Part shown: positions 10,971 to 24,100 of the stretch, one piece after another | How the letters are laid out: each line of letters opens with the position of its first letter | How positions within the stretch are numbered: the stretch's first letter is position 1 | Assembly (NCBI GenBank): GCA_026874595.1 | Contig: CM049318.1 | Span: forward strand, 14,429,241-14,493,240 | Direction of reading: 5' to 3' | DNA from: Sipunculus nudus | Lineage: Eukaryota; Annelida; Sipuncula; Golfingiida; Sipunculidae | DNA: 64,000 nucleotides | Notes under the pieces: model-generated | The model's database searches: none | What the model was told of the DNA's origin: nothing | What the model saw: the letters and a program-made list of their open reading frames with translations, nothing else | Made by a program: the position numbers and the translations under genes

Positions 10971-12875
10971 AACAAGTGACCCATGGGTCATGATGCTCAG
11001 CTGACTGGGAAGAGATTTGCATAAGGAAATTTTATCATCTGAATGGTAGTATATAACGATTCAACTGAAGCATCAAACAAATTAACCAACAGGCTGAGAT
11101 TGTGTCTGTATTAATATATCTCAAAAATAGAGAAGAATGCGTAAACTTTAAAAAAAATACAGGTGGCTCCACCAGTCTGCAGAAACTAATAAAAATACTT
11201 AATGGACAATATCCATGCAAAGAAGCATGGTGGTCTCTGGATTAGTTGTTCAGATACTTCAGCTTTTATATTAAATTTTTCATTATTCTGAGGGAAACTT
11301 TGAGTCCTATAGCTTGAAGGATATGGGTAACAGAGACCTAATTTAAGGTTTCCACAGACACTTTTCATGGGCCTCCTTGCATGACCAGAATGAAGATTCT
11401 AGGTCCAGTTGTTACAATTTGTACCCTGTTGACAGATAACCACATCTTTAAAGGTCTCAAAAATAGAGAAAATAATTCGTAAAAATTTGAAAGAATAGAG
11501 GTGGCACACCCAGTCTGCTAAAACTGATGGAACATGTCATGATCATTATGTATGCCAAAAATCATGAGCACCAGTGTTGTAGTTATTGAGATACTGGAGT
11601 TTTTGTATCAAATTTTTCATTATTCTAGGGGGTATTTTGGAGCCATACAGCTTAATGGATATGGGTAACAGAGACCTAATTTCAGGTTTCCATGGAGATT
11701 TTCCATAGGTCTCTCAGAATGTCAAGAATGAAGATTCTAGGTCCAGTCTTTACGATTTGTGCCCTGTTAACAGATGTTCACATTTTTTAAAGGTCTCAAA
11801 AATAGAGAAAACAATTCGTAAAAAAATAAAAATAAAATACAGGTGGCGCCAACAGTCTGCAGAAACTGATGAAACATCTCATGATCAATATGTATGCCAA
11901 AAATCATGACCATCAGTGATGTAGTTAATGAGATATTGAAGTTTTTGTATGAAATTTTTCACTATTCTGGGGGGTAGTTTGGGGCCCTATAGCTGGAAGG
12001 ATGTGGGTAACAGAGACATAATTTCAGGTTTCCATGGAGATTTTTCAAAGGTCTCTCAGAATGTCAAGAATGAAGATTCTAGGTCCAGTCTTAACGATTT
12101 GTGCTCTGTTAACAGATGTTCACATTTTTTAAGGTCTCAAAAATAGAGAAAACAATTCGTTAAAAATTGAAAAATACAGGTGGCGCAACCAGTCTGCAGA
12201 AACTGATGAAACATCTCATGATCAATATGTATGCCAAAAATCATGACCATCAGTGATGTAGTTAATGAGATATTGAAGTTTTTTTTATGAAATTTTTGAC
12301 TATTCTGGGTGGTAATTTGGGGCCCCGTAGCTTGAAGGATATGGGTAACAGAGACCTAATTTCTGGTTTCCATGGAGACTTTTCATAAGAATCTTAGAAT
12401 GTCAAGAATGAAGATTCTAGGTCCAGTCTTTACGATTTGTGCCCTGTTAACAGATGTCCACATTTTTAAAGGTCTCAAAAATAGAGAAAACAATTCGTAA
12501 AAAATCGAAAAATACAGGTGGCGCCACCAGTCTGCAGGAACTGATGAAACATCTCATGATCAATATGTATGCCAAAAATCATGACCATCAGTGATGTAGT
12601 TAATGCGATATTGAAGTTTTTGTATGAAATTTTTCACTATTCTGGGGGGTATTTTGGGGCCCCATAGCTCAAAGGATATGGGTAACAGAGACCTAATTCC
12701 AGGTTTCCAAGGAGATTTTTTCATGGACCTCTCTGGATGTAAAGTAAGAAGATTCCCGGTCCGGCGGTTACGATTTGTGCCTTGTTAACGGACAGACGGC
12801 CGGATGGCCGGACGGACGACGGACAAAGAGTGATCGCTATAGCTCAGATGACTTACAGTCAGCTGAGCTAAAAAT
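10971..12875 (+). mobile_element. complete type-I element (HINE/pearl-like)
   Basis: Left end AACAAGTGACCCATGGGTCA plus CTCAGCTGA, then about five core units of 338 bases (starting near 11160, 11500, 11838, 12176, 12515) and an ACGG/CCGG microsatellite (about 12790-12825). The right end is a strong hairpin (12841-12869, arms AGCTCAG and CTGAGCT) followed by A's. Left CTCAGCTGA and right TCAGCTGAG are inverted, like the subterminal repeats of HINE elements. No coding capacity. Confidence 0.66.
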
Positions 12876-13679
12876 GAGGGTGCAGCAGTTTACATGTTGC
12901 CATGGTGATGTCTGGACCCCACCTGTTTGTACTGATTGACCTCTTGACTTGCTGAAACTCAAAATGTTGTCAATTCTGTTTTCAAATACAGAAAGCCTTT
13001 TTCAATTGGCTACAATGTTTTTTAAAACTGTATTTACCCAATCTATTCTTATAAAACTGGCAGAACCCTACCATAAAATAATTCTTGTAAAGTTTAAACC
13101 AATCAGCTTAACAGTTTCATCATAAATCACTGTATAAGCTAGAAGAGTTTAAAATTACATTTTCGCTTGTAAAAAACACATCAATGTAGGTGGCGCCACC
13201 AATACCTCAAAATCAGATATAACATACGTGACAAACCTTGGTATAAAATTTGGTGATTATAGCTCTAGCCGTTTCTGAAATTTTAATATTAGTGTGCTTT
13301 TTCGGACAGATGACTAAGTTCAACCTCCTGTAACTCGGCCAAAAATCTGCGAACTGGAACCATTCGAACAGACTTGAAAGAGATTGTTCAAAGGATCATT
13401 TATGTGAAATATTGGACAATTTGGCTGGACAGTTTCAGAGAAGAAGATTTTTAAAGATTTTTAAGCTTTTTCTCTATAAAATCTAAATTAATGCAGATAC
13501 CCAATAATAAACTCCAGGGCACCAAGTTTCACATGTGACAAATCCTTACATGTAATTTAGAGCTGCTAGCTCCGACAATTTCTGACTTACAGCCATGGAC
13601 GGCAGAAAGCCAGCCCTGGACGGCGGACGGCTGACGATGGACGAACGACGCTGCGCCATCGCATAAACTCACAGGTTCG

Positions 13680-14660
13680 CTAAAAAGACATTTCTAGGGC
13701 CAACATTCAGAATTTTTTACTTGTCTGACTTTCTGGATGCTAAAATTAGGTTTTCCCAGTTAATACATCAGAGAAATAAGGGCACAATGACTTAATTTCA
13801 GGATTCAAAGGAGACTTGCCAAAGATCGCCTTGGATGTCATATTAGAAGGTTCTAGGTCCAATAGTAAAGTTTGGTGTGCTGCCTGACTGTCTAGATGCT
13901 CATAATTTTGTTTTTGGCCAGTTGCTAGCGGAATATGTCACCATGACCTACTTTTAGGTTCCAAAGGAGATTTTGCCAGCTCCTCCTAGAGTTGTGTTAT
14001 AAGATTCTTGTCCTAACTTTTACAATTTGTGTCCTGCCTGGCTATCTGGTTTTTCAGAATAATGTTTTTGGCCAGTCCCTATCTTCAGATTTAAAAAAAT
14101 ATATATATTGCCAAAGACCTCCCTGGATATTACATTAGACGATTCTAGGGCTATAGGATTCAGTGTATGCACATCTGACTTCCGGGGTGCTCATGACATG
14201 TTTTTATTCCCTATAGCGGACAATTATAGGTCACAGTGACCTAATTTCAAAGGACATTGACCAAGGACCTCATTAAGTGTCACATCAGAAGATTGTACAC
14301 CAAATGGATACATGTTGTGCCCTGTCTGACTCTCTGGGTGCTCAAAATCATGCTTCCGGCCAGTAGCTCACAGAATATAGCTCAATTGACCTCATTTCAG
14401 GTTTCTGAGATTTGACAAGGACCTCCCTGGATGTAGAGTTAAAAAGTTTCTAGGTCAACGGTTACGATTTTTCCCTTTCTAACATTCAAGGTGCTCAAAG
14501 TCATGTTTTTGGCCAGTCCCTCGCAGAATATAGGTCATCATGACCTAGTTTAAGGTTTCTGAAAAAGTATGCCAAGAAACGTCCTGGATGTTGCATTAGA
14601 AGATTCTAGGCCTAACAGATACAATTTGAGCCCATCTGACCTTCAGGAAGCTCCATTCAT
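13680..14660. repeat. about 160-base tandem units (TGACCTAATTTCAGGTTTC family)
   Basis: Roughly six diverged units, each with a CACCATGACCTAATTT-like core, a GAAGATTCTAGGTCC segment, and GTCTGACT..CTCAAAATCATGTTTTTGG. Similar units occur at about 19700-20000 and 27130-27480. The stretch just before it (12876-13680) has one isolated palindrome near 13190 and an ACGG-like run at about 13600-13650, and no gene. Confidence 0.55.
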
Positions 14661-17600
14661 TTTTAGCTCAGCTGACTATAAGTCATCTGAGCTATAGTCA
14701 TGGTCCATTGTCCGTCCGTCTGTCTGTCCGTCTGGATGTCCGTCCGTAAGACTGGCACGTTTCGACACCGTTGGACCTACGAATCTTAATTTTGGCATAA
14801 TGTTAGACGTCCCCATAATCTCCTACCATGCCAAAAATTGGGTCAATAGGACTTTGTTCCTTTGAGATATTAAGGAAAAACCTCAATTTTTTATTAGAAA
14901 TCTATTTTCACACTTCAGGACTGCCTAATATCAAAACCACTCATCTGGTTTTCTTCATATTTACCATAAATATTCCTCTATATAGTTCCTATGTACATGC
15001 CAGATATTAAGTCAGTATTATATAATTTAAAAAAGTTATGGGCCCCAACATAATGGACTTTGTAAAAAAATCAGGAAGATATTTGGTCACTTAAGACCAA
15101 AAGTGTTAAAGGTAGGGACTTTTTTTCCAGTAATACAACTTTAATTAATCAAAATTTAATTGTATACCAAAAATTAGATCAAAATCTGTTAAATTTTTTT
15201 AAATATTAGCAAAAATATAAAACTGGTACCTTAAATTTTGCCCAACTTTGGCCACGGCACGTTTTTTTCCTGTAAGTACTGTGGATTTAATTTTCACACC
15301 ATGTATACATAAGGATTTAATGTTAAAATCTGAAATTTGAAAATAAAAGCTGCAAAATTAGGCTAGTTATTGAATTTTTTTGGAGGCTCTTGTTGTATTC
15401 CCTTACATTGTCAAGCAGTCCACTTTGATGACTGTAGGTCATTCAGTGCACATCTCTATGCTCCCCAGGCTGTTGACATAATTTAAGATGTCCCCAAAAT
15501 CTCCTACCATACCGAAAACTGGGTCATTAGGACTTTGTTCCTTCGAGATATTAAGGAAAAAAAACTCTGTTTTCCATAAAAAAAAGCCATTGTTACACTT
15601 CAAGGCTGCCTAATACCAAACCACTGATCTGTTTTTGATCGTATTTAGTATTCACATTCTTTTATACATTTTCTATGAACATACCAAAAATTAGGTCAGT
15701 ATTGGGTATTGTTTTGAAGTTATGAGCCAAAACATAATGCAATTTTTAAAAAAATCAGGAAATATATTTACTCACCTAACATGAGAATTGCTGAACCTAG
15801 AGACTTTTTTTCAGGAATATAACTTTATTTAATCAAGATTCAATTGTTTACCCAAAATTAGATCTGAATTTTGCAAATTTTTCAAGTTATTAGCATAAAT
15901 AAAAAATCAATACCTTAAATTTTGTCCAACTTTGGCACTGTTGATTTAATTTTCCCAGCTTATATGCACAAGGATTAAATCTTTTAAAATCTGAACTTTC
16001 AAAAGAAATTGATTGGAATGAATAGCTTTTATTCATGTTTTCATACACCATGTCAAGTGTTGTTTACATCTAGCCCACCTAGTAGTACAGCCTTCACTTG
16101 CATTATGTAACCCACCCCAGGCAGCTTACCTTGGCCCAGCTTGGCCACTACTAGCAGGCTTCCCCTTTGCCCTGCATTCATCCCCCCAGCTGGTGCATAA
16201 ACTAGATGAATGTTATAATTTTTCTGTATTTTATTCTATTCTTGGACATGCTACATTTTAGATTTTGTATTGAACCACCAGGGTTACAATGATTAAAGTG
16301 TACATTTGATTGTGTCCATATAGGGTTGTATTGCTGTGAAAGTGTGGATGTTCATGAGATAAGTAATTCCTTACTTCAGAAGAGTAAATACTTCACCAGG
16401 TGTGAAATTGACTATTAATTCCAGTAATTAATTAAAACTGGGATAGTAATAAGCACAATGATATTGTTTGTCCCTCATTCAACCAACAGTGTGTATACTT
16501 TATTTGAAAAGATGTTTTTTTTTATCAAATTAACTTTTATTTTATTTTAATGAATAAAATTAAGCATGTCCTGAAAACTCCAATGTGCAAAACTTTTTAA
16601 TAGTGATTCAAGGAATATTCTTGTAGATGCCATGTTGTGGCATTATTTTCTTTTAACATCAGTTTAAACATTTATGATTTAAAAATAATAAAATATATGT
16701 GTATGCATAATATGACCCAATGTTTTTTACTCTGTATATATAATGATTGCAACTTTTGCAGCAAATTTAATATTTTAACTTATATTTTCAGGTTTTTTAA
16801 TTAAAAATTTATAAACCTGTAAATAAAACAAGGGACCTATGGGTCACTGTGCTCAGCTGACGTTAACCTTGAAGGTAAAAATCTAAAATAATATCTAATG
16901 GAGATAAAGTGTAAGAGGAAGAGGTAATAAAGGCCATGGTTGGTTTATATGATTGGTTTGTATTGATGAGCAAGAAATTGTTGCAAAAAAATATTTTGTG
17001 ACCTGACCATGTGTTTCCTAATGTTGGAACTAAAGCATGTGAGCAGTTTGTGAACAAATGATCTGTACTAGTACCATGATCATTAGTTGGTTTTTTTATT
17101 AACTGTTGACATTTCAGTAGTTTACACATTTGTTCAATTGCATCTATTTTTTTATAATATATATTATTAAATATATATGTATTTTTTAATGAAATGTATA
17201 CAGTTGAAATATAGCAAATTAACAACATAAAACAGGGCAAACAAAGCCTGATCTCATATTCTGCTGAGGCAGGAAAATAATGAACAAATGTTTGTATTAA
17301 ATCCTGATTTTTTTATCACATCAATTATTTTCTAATTTAAGTTTATATTTCTATACATTTCCAATTTAACATATATGTCTGAATATAAAAGTTGACTCAT
17401 AATTCTCAACTGCATCATCATAAATCTCAATCTTGTCAGATAACACCACATCATGCATACAAATGTTTATTTATTTTTTACCACAAAAATATATCTTCTA
17501 AATCTGCAAAACAATAAATATCTAAAAACAATACTTGATTTAGGTTTCACAATTTTTAATTGTGTCTTTATTTATCCATAATGTGCTTCATATTTTATAA

Positions 17601-19696
17601 TAATTTAAGCATACTGATGGGTTCATTTATATTTGTTAAAATCATTTAAAAGAAAATTGATTTCTTTAAAAATGCTACATTACACATCATTGCATCTTCT
17701 GGATTACACCTTGAATTATTTTTTCAAGAAAAGTTTTTGCATATCAGAGTGGAAACAGCATTACAATTAAGGAGATACAGTAAAAACAATAACAATTACT
17801 GCATAACACTTGGTGGGTTGGGTTTGCGGGGGGGGGGGGGGGGGGGGTGATTGGGGTGGTGATATGAGAATAAATGTACACCTGTCACAGCAGGGGATCT
17901 CCCCAAGTGACTGTAACAAATCAGAAACCCTGGCATAGCTGACTTCCAGTGACCTGGAGTGGGACCCTGCATCTGTAAACAAAGCAAGTGACTACAGAAA
18001 AAAAAATCAATAACTAGCTTAATTTTCAAGCTTTTATTTTCAAATTTCAGATTTAGACAAACTTAATATTTATGTTTACATGCTGTGAAAATTAAATCAA
18101 TGGTGCTTACAGGAAAAAAACGTGCCATGGTCAAAGTTGGGCAAAATTTAAGGTACTGATTTTTTTTTATGCTTATAACTTAAAAAATTTACAAAATTCA
18201 GATCTAATTTTGGGTAAACAATTGAATCTTAATTAAACATAGTTATATACTTGAGAAAATAGACTCTAGTTTCAAAATTTTTCATGTTAAGTGAGTTATT
18301 ATTTTTCCTAATTTTCTACAAAGTCCATTATGTTTGGGCCCATAACTTGAAGAACTTATACTTTACAGACTTAATTTCTGGCATGTACATAGGAACTATA
18401 TAGAGGAATATTTATGGTAAATATGAGGAAAAACAGATGAGTGGTTTTGATATTAGGCAGTCCTGAAGTGTGAAAATAGGATTTTAATAAAAAATTGAGG
18501 TTTTTCCTTAATTTCTCAAAGGAACAAAGTCGCAAAGACCCAGTTTTCGGCTTGGTAGGAGATCTTGGGGACATCTAACATATTGCTGAATTTTGGATTC
18601 CTAGGTCTTACGGTTTCAAAACGTGCCACATCTACGGACGGACGGACGGACGGACAGACGGACAGACAGACGGACGACGGACAATGGACCACGACTATAG
18701 CTCAGATGACTTATAGTCAGCTGAGCTAAAAATGATTCAGATAAAAACTTCTTAATGGAAAAAGTGGATCTGCTTAAAAAAATAGGATTATATATAAACT
18801 TAAATGCATTATTCTCTTGAAAGTGAAATAAAGGTATTAGTCCATTCTGTCCACTTGCCTGTCCATCTGTAAATTTTCGTATGCAACACAGTATCTCAAA
18901 CCTTTTACTGTTTTACTTCATGACAGTCTTGTCAGAGTATTAGTTTGCAATCATATATTTAGAACTTTACTATAACCAAGTAGGAGGGCCCCTTTCCTCT
19001 GAGCTTTTCATATTCTTATATAAATAAAAAACATTACAATAGAATATTTCTACATCCACCTTCGTGCTGCCCTCACTTTTCCCTTCTCCGAACCCCATCC
19101 CAAAGTTAGCCATAGTAAGCAAATACAAGATGAATCAGATATATTCATACTTTAATATTTTGTAAAACTATTCGTCCATAGGTACCTATGTACATGCCAG
19201 AAATTATGTCAATATTGTGTAATATGTAGACATAATTGGCATCACAATAATGTACCTTGTCAAGACTAAAGAGATATTGTGTCATTCAGTCACATATTCA
19301 TAAATCACTTCTTCAGCATAGTTAATCATAACATCATATCTGTCAAATTGAACGCTTGCAGACTACCATACACTTTAGATCCTTCAACAAATAGCCTTAT
19401 CATCATTCTACTACTGCTTATTACTGCTGTCATTGCATTCATATTTGCTCAAATATATCACAATTTTCAACCCCTCCTAAATAAATAAAAAATAAACCAC
19501 TTTATTTGACTCTATTAATCCATCAGTCAGGTAATTTCATTTATCATTTACTCACATATTACATTACATTCCTTTATAATAGCCCAACATGTACATGATA
19601 TTCATAAGCTTTATCGACTCGATATAGTATCACAGTGGAGAAACATTTATAGTCCAATCACGATCAGCTGAGCGCCGTGACCCATGGGTCCTTGTT
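14661..19696 (-). mobile_element. type-I element, minus orientation, split by a plus copy
   Basis: The left edge (14661-14700) is the reverse complement of the type-I right end. The right edge (about 19662-19696) is the reverse complement of the left end (GACCCATGGGTCCTTGT). The body matches 29690-32649 in inverted orientation over several kb and is interrupted at 16828-18730. A GTG-started frame at 19279-19488 belongs to the repeat, not to a gene. Confidence 0.62.
16828..18730 (+). mobile_element. type-I element nested in 14661-19696
   Basis: It starts ACAAGGGACCTATGGGTCAC, ends in the usual hairpin and GAGCTAAA, and has a (ACGG)n run at about 18634-18675. The paralogous host copy near 30420-30435 reads through the same point in a run of A's without any insertion, which fixes both ends to within a few bases. 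A poly-G tract lies at about 17828-17847. Confidence 0.68.
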
Positions 19697-19699
19697 TTT

Positions 19700-21880
19700 T
19701 TATGTAGCTCGCAGAATATATGTCACCGTGACATAATTTCATGTTTTTCCAGGGACATTTATCCAAGAATTCCTTGAATGTAAAGTAGAAGATTCTGGGC
19801 CAATTGGATACAATTTGTGCCCTGTCCGACTCTCTTGGTGCTAAAAATCATGTTTTTGGTCAGTAGCTCGCAGAATATATGTCACAATGACCTAATTTTA
19901 GGTTTCCCAGGAGATTTGTCTAGGACCTCCCTGGATGTACAATTAAATACTTTTTGGTCTAATGGTTAGGTTTTGTCATTTGTTATTGTCCTAACTGCTT
20001 TATTTGACCGTCTCAAAAAAAGAAAGAGAAAAAAATGGGTAAATATTAGAAAAAAAATACAGATGGCACCACCAGTCTTAAGGTATTGATGAAACACGCA
20101 GATAGAACTTTTTTGGTCCCGTGGTTATGATTTGTGCCCTGTTAGGGGACAGGCAGACACTAAGACAACACAACAACAGAAATTTATATCTTAATGAAAC
20201 AATATATAAATTTAATAAAATATTTGTGAATATTTTACACATGCGTAGTGTATAGATTTGCATTTAAGATTAGCAAAACAGAAAAGTACAGAAACAAATG
20301 TGTATTTATATATTCATTCATATATTCATACCCAGGACATGATGTCACCTTAGAAACAAGCAGATTTCATCCTGAAATTAATAATGAACTGTAAAAATAC
20401 AAAACCGAACATTTTACTTGTTTGATAACAACCCATGCAACAACTTATGTATGAACCTCCAACCTACCGTTTTATATCATTAATGTATAGATTAGATTTT
20501 ACTGTATACATCTCAGCTAACGGAAGCCTGAAACCTAAGTTCTGGAGTTATACGTGGGGAAAATATTACTGCATGAACACGTACTATGTTAAAGAAATTC
20601 CCTAAGAAAACTACTGAAATTTCAGCATGTTCAATGATATGTCCAGAATATTCTTGCCAGGGCTCAACATTGACTTTTGAAAGTACTTGCCCGACAGGGC
20701 AAGAAACTTCTAACTTTCACTTACCCTTCATGAATTTTTACCTGCCCTTTAAATATTATAGATTGTAATCAAGAACACAAAGATCCTAATTCAAGCCTTT
20801 ACTTGGGTATAGGTGAATGTTGGACCCCAGTCAGGCAAGTAGGAGGAGACCTCTAGTTGCCCTTCCACTATTTTCTGGAACTTTAATTTGCCCAGGGCAA
20901 GCGGTTAACCATTAATGTCAAGCCCTGCATGCATTGAAAAAACATGACAAAACAGTGTCACTGGTCACCAGTTCTCAATAAAGCATCCAGAGAAATGAAG
21001 ATATCATATTCATACTTTTGTATTGAGGGTTACATATTATTCAATCTGGAACACATGCACAACTAAATCTACCATTAAAGATGATTATAATTCAAAACTG
21101 TTGTCCAAAAAATGTCCATTAATCCATTGTCAAACTCTGTATATTGGTATTTAAGAATTGGCTTAAAATATAATATTTCCTAGCAAATATATTAGCTTCC
21201 ACTCATGTTGTACAAGAATATTTTACAAATATACATTCATAAATGCACTAATATATAAACAATGTCAAACACATTATAATATATGATGAATATCACAAAT
21301 GCTATAATACAATATAAACCTGTCCCAGTAAAGAGTGGGAGGTCTGGTATTCCCTAATATTTGCCATATTCAGTAAAATTCTTGCTGTGCAAGAATTCTA
21401 CCCTTTAGCCTAAAATTTTCATTACAATGTAAGTAATGTAATTATCTTACATAATGGTCTCAAAAGACCCAAACTGACGAAAAATGATTTCATGACATGA
21501 AAATGGAGAGGAAAAAAAAGGAAGAAAGGAAAGCTTGCATTTTGATGATATGGCCAGCAGGATACAATATAGACATTGAAACCACTACTTCACAGCTTGC
21601 ACAGGATCATTAAAGTATAGGTATAATTATATATAGTGAGGGGACAATAATGCAAGTGCAACTACACTAAGTCTTTAAGAGATCAGGATGTACCTTTTTA
21701 TTAGTAATAGGTGTCTTGACCTATTTCCTTCAATATATATTATAGTCAAGAAGCAGACCTATGTATCTGTCAAATCTGATTAAAATTTTGTAGTTGCCTC
21801 TGCCAGGAGGTTATGTGTTCATCTCTGCTTGTGTGTGTGTCTGTTTGTTCACAACATAAACTCATGCAATCATGAAACTA
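19700..21880. other. intergenic, fragments of repeats, no gene seen
   Basis: Two units of the 160-base family (19700-20000), a type-I core fragment (about 20050-20100), and AT-rich sequence. A MITE at 20658-20927 is listed separately. Confidence 0.5.
20658..20927. mobile_element. MITE with CAGGGCT inverted ends
   Basis: The left end CAGGGCTCAACATTGAC and the right end (reverse complement CAGGGCTTGACATTAA) match at 13 of 16 positions. The 270-base interior has no coding capacity and repeats the motif TTGCCC..GGGCAAG. The ends look like those of hAT-derived MITEs, but no clean 8-base target duplication remains. Confidence 0.5.
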
Positions 21881-21881
21881 G

Positions 21882-23031
21882 ATGTGTCGGAACGACACGA
21901 ATGCCCCCGCCTGGGGCAAATTAGAAACATTTGTTAAATTTTGAAAAAATTTTTAAGTTCAGGAGTCATATGGTCAAACAAAATGCAAACTCGATCTGTT
22001 ACGGGTCATTATCAAGAAACACACCAAAAATCATGCCAGTATCTGCAGGGACTGTGAAAAAAAGTCCATACATGTGAATTTTCCAGAAAAATTTCTGTCT
22101 TTCATGAAATTTTCTATGTTTAGGAGCCGTAAAACAATCAAAAGTAGGTCAACCGGGACAAAACGCAAACTCGATCTGTAACTGTCATTATCTGCCCACA
22201 CATAAAAAATCAGGCCCGTATCTGCAGGCATTGCGAAAAAAAAGTCCGAACAAGTGCACTTTTTTTTATGAAATTTTTATGTGTGAGCACCATCAAACGG
22301 TCAAAAGTAGGTAAACTGGGACAAAACATGAACTCGATCTGTAACTGGTCATTATCTGCCCACACACCAAAAATCAGGCCAATATCTGCAGGTATTGCAA
22401 AAAAAGGTCAGTACATGTGTATATGTCATGAAAATTTATATTTTTCATGAAATTTTCTATGTTCAGGAGCCGTAAAACGGTCAAAAGTAAGTCAACTGGG
22501 ATGAAACGCGAACTCGATCTGTAACTGGCCAATATCTGCCCACACACCAAAAATCAGGCCAACATTTGCAGGCATTGCGAAAAAAAAAGTCTGTAAATGT
22601 GTATTTGTCATGAAAATTTATATTTTTCTTGAAATTTTCTAAGGAGCCGTAAAACGGTCAAAAGTAGGTCAACTGAAACGAAACGCGAACTCGATCTGTA
22701 ACTGGTCATTATCTGCCCACACACCAAAAATCAGGCCAATATCTGCAGGCATTGCGAAAAAAAGTCCGTACATATGTATTTGTCATGAAATTTTCTATTT
22801 TTCATGAAATTTTCTAAGTTAAGGAGCCGTAAAACGGTCAAAAGTAGGTCAACCGGGACAAAACGCGAACTCGATCTGTAACTGGTCATTATCTGCCCGC
22901 ACACCAATAATCAGGCCAATATCTGCAGGCATTGCGAAAAAAAGTCCGTACAACTGTTTTATTTTGGAAGGACGGAAGGACGAACATGGGTAAAACTATA
23001 TGCCCCGGCCACTTTGTGGCGGGGGCATTAA
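21882..23031. mobile_element. satellite-bearing element with hairpin ends
   Basis: About six units of roughly 170 bases (ACTCGATCTGTAACTGGTCA ... GCATTGCGAAAAAAAGTCCG ... AGCCGTAAAACGGTCAAAAG) fill the core. The ends carry AATGCCCCCGCC (21900-21911) and its exact inverse GGCGGGGGCATT (23018-23029). The left end also has hairpin GTGTCG-GAA-CGACAC (21884-21898). The right end has GCCCC..GCCAC-ttt-GTGGC..GGGGC after a short GGAC run. The layout is pearl/HINE-like. It lies about 400 bases 3' of the receptor stop codon. Confidence 0.62.
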
Positions 23032-23334
23032 AAGAATCTCATGAACTTTTCAAGGCATTTTGAGAATGGGTCAATGAAGAATCACCAAATTTTGGTGTGG
23101 ATCTGGCACATGATCAGGATTCAGGAACATCATCATGGAATATTCACAAAAGTACAGTCACTTCTGCACAAATGAACATGGGAATATGGGCCAAATAAGT
23201 GAATGCAAACATGATTTTGGGAGCATTCCACAAATAGGGACTACAAAAATGGCGGAGATTGCATGCATTCCTTAGAATGCCGATTTCCAGTTATAATATT
23301 TATGGTAAATTTCATCTACAAAGCACAGAGGGAG

Positions 23335-23340
23335 TTTAAT
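23335..23340 (-). terminator. candidate poly(A) signal ATTAAA for the RLR gene
   Basis: ATTAAA on the minus strand lies 73 bases after the stop codon. It is the most common variant of the animal signal. An AATAAA at 22963-22958 lies farther on, inside a satellite-bearing repeat. Neither choice can be confirmed from sequence alone. Confidence 0.3.
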
Positions 23341-23413
23341 TATTTGTGATATAAACAATGAACAGTGATACAACTGGTGAGACCTGGATACCTGGGCCAG
23401 GTAGTGAACCGAC

Positions 23414-23607
23414 TTATTCGTCTATCTTCTCTTCTGTGATAAGAAACGGTATCTTGGACCACTTGTCAATGTGTCGTAGTTCCCCATTTATACGCATCAT
23501 GATGCTCTTGCACGTCAATCCATAACCAAATTCTCTTTTTCCAAACTTGTACTTGTACACAACACCAAGTTTTTGACCGCATGTCTTATTGGGGCAGTTG
23601 ACACCAC
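23414..23607 (-). CDS. RLR exon 7: second half of C-terminal domain and stop
   Basis: This exon has no in-frame ATG near its start and was found by following the splice phase. The acceptor is tttgatacag. It encodes the second ligand pair CPNKTC (CX4C, C909 and C914, same spacing as in RIG-I), then KLGVVYKYKFGKREFG and a closing strand with WSKIPFLITEE. That is the typical W..(V/I)PF end of RLR C-terminal domains. The TAA stop is at 23416-23414. Confidence 0.94.
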
Positions 23608-24042
23608 CTGTATCAAAAGAAATATATTAAACATTATATTTACATATTACTGATAAGACTCAATCTCACCTTAGTGCCATTAGAATTTGATTACCATGGT
23701 AACATGGAAACCAGGAGTGAGCTTTGACATGAGCTTTAAGTTGCTTGCTCTCAGTCCACTGTTATGTATATGTTATTGTAAAACATCTTCTTAAAGAACT
23801 TCAATGTAATTTATCAATAGATCTTACAAGAAAATATTTAGAATATTTAAAATAAAAAAAAACATTTCAATACTCCACAAATAACTTAAGTTTTGGAGAG
23901 AATGATATGCACTCACTGGTCATATAATTTTATAAAATTATGCACATTTTATGATTATTTTAATTTCATCAAAGTCAATCACTTAAATTTTTATCATTTT
24001 TTTTATAATATTAACAATAATTGTTTTATATATATATATATA

Positions 24043-24100
<58 letters not shown>

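Noticed and set aside
19279-19488. Small frame with a hydrophobic, membrane-like segment, also present on the minus strand at 29880-29677
   Set aside because: Both copies lie in the type-I repeat body, neither begins with ATG, and a third copy near 34680-34860 has a one-base shift that breaks the frame. Sequence sharing reflects repeat copies, not protein selection.
21950-22960. Regular repeats considered as a CRISPR array
   Set aside because: Unit-on-unit similarity is continuous with no unique spacers, and the context is a eukaryotic satellite-like element.
24028-24099. AT runs as possible origin or matrix-attachment signals
   Set aside because: Simple dinucleotide microsatellites explain them. 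Nothing else supports a function.
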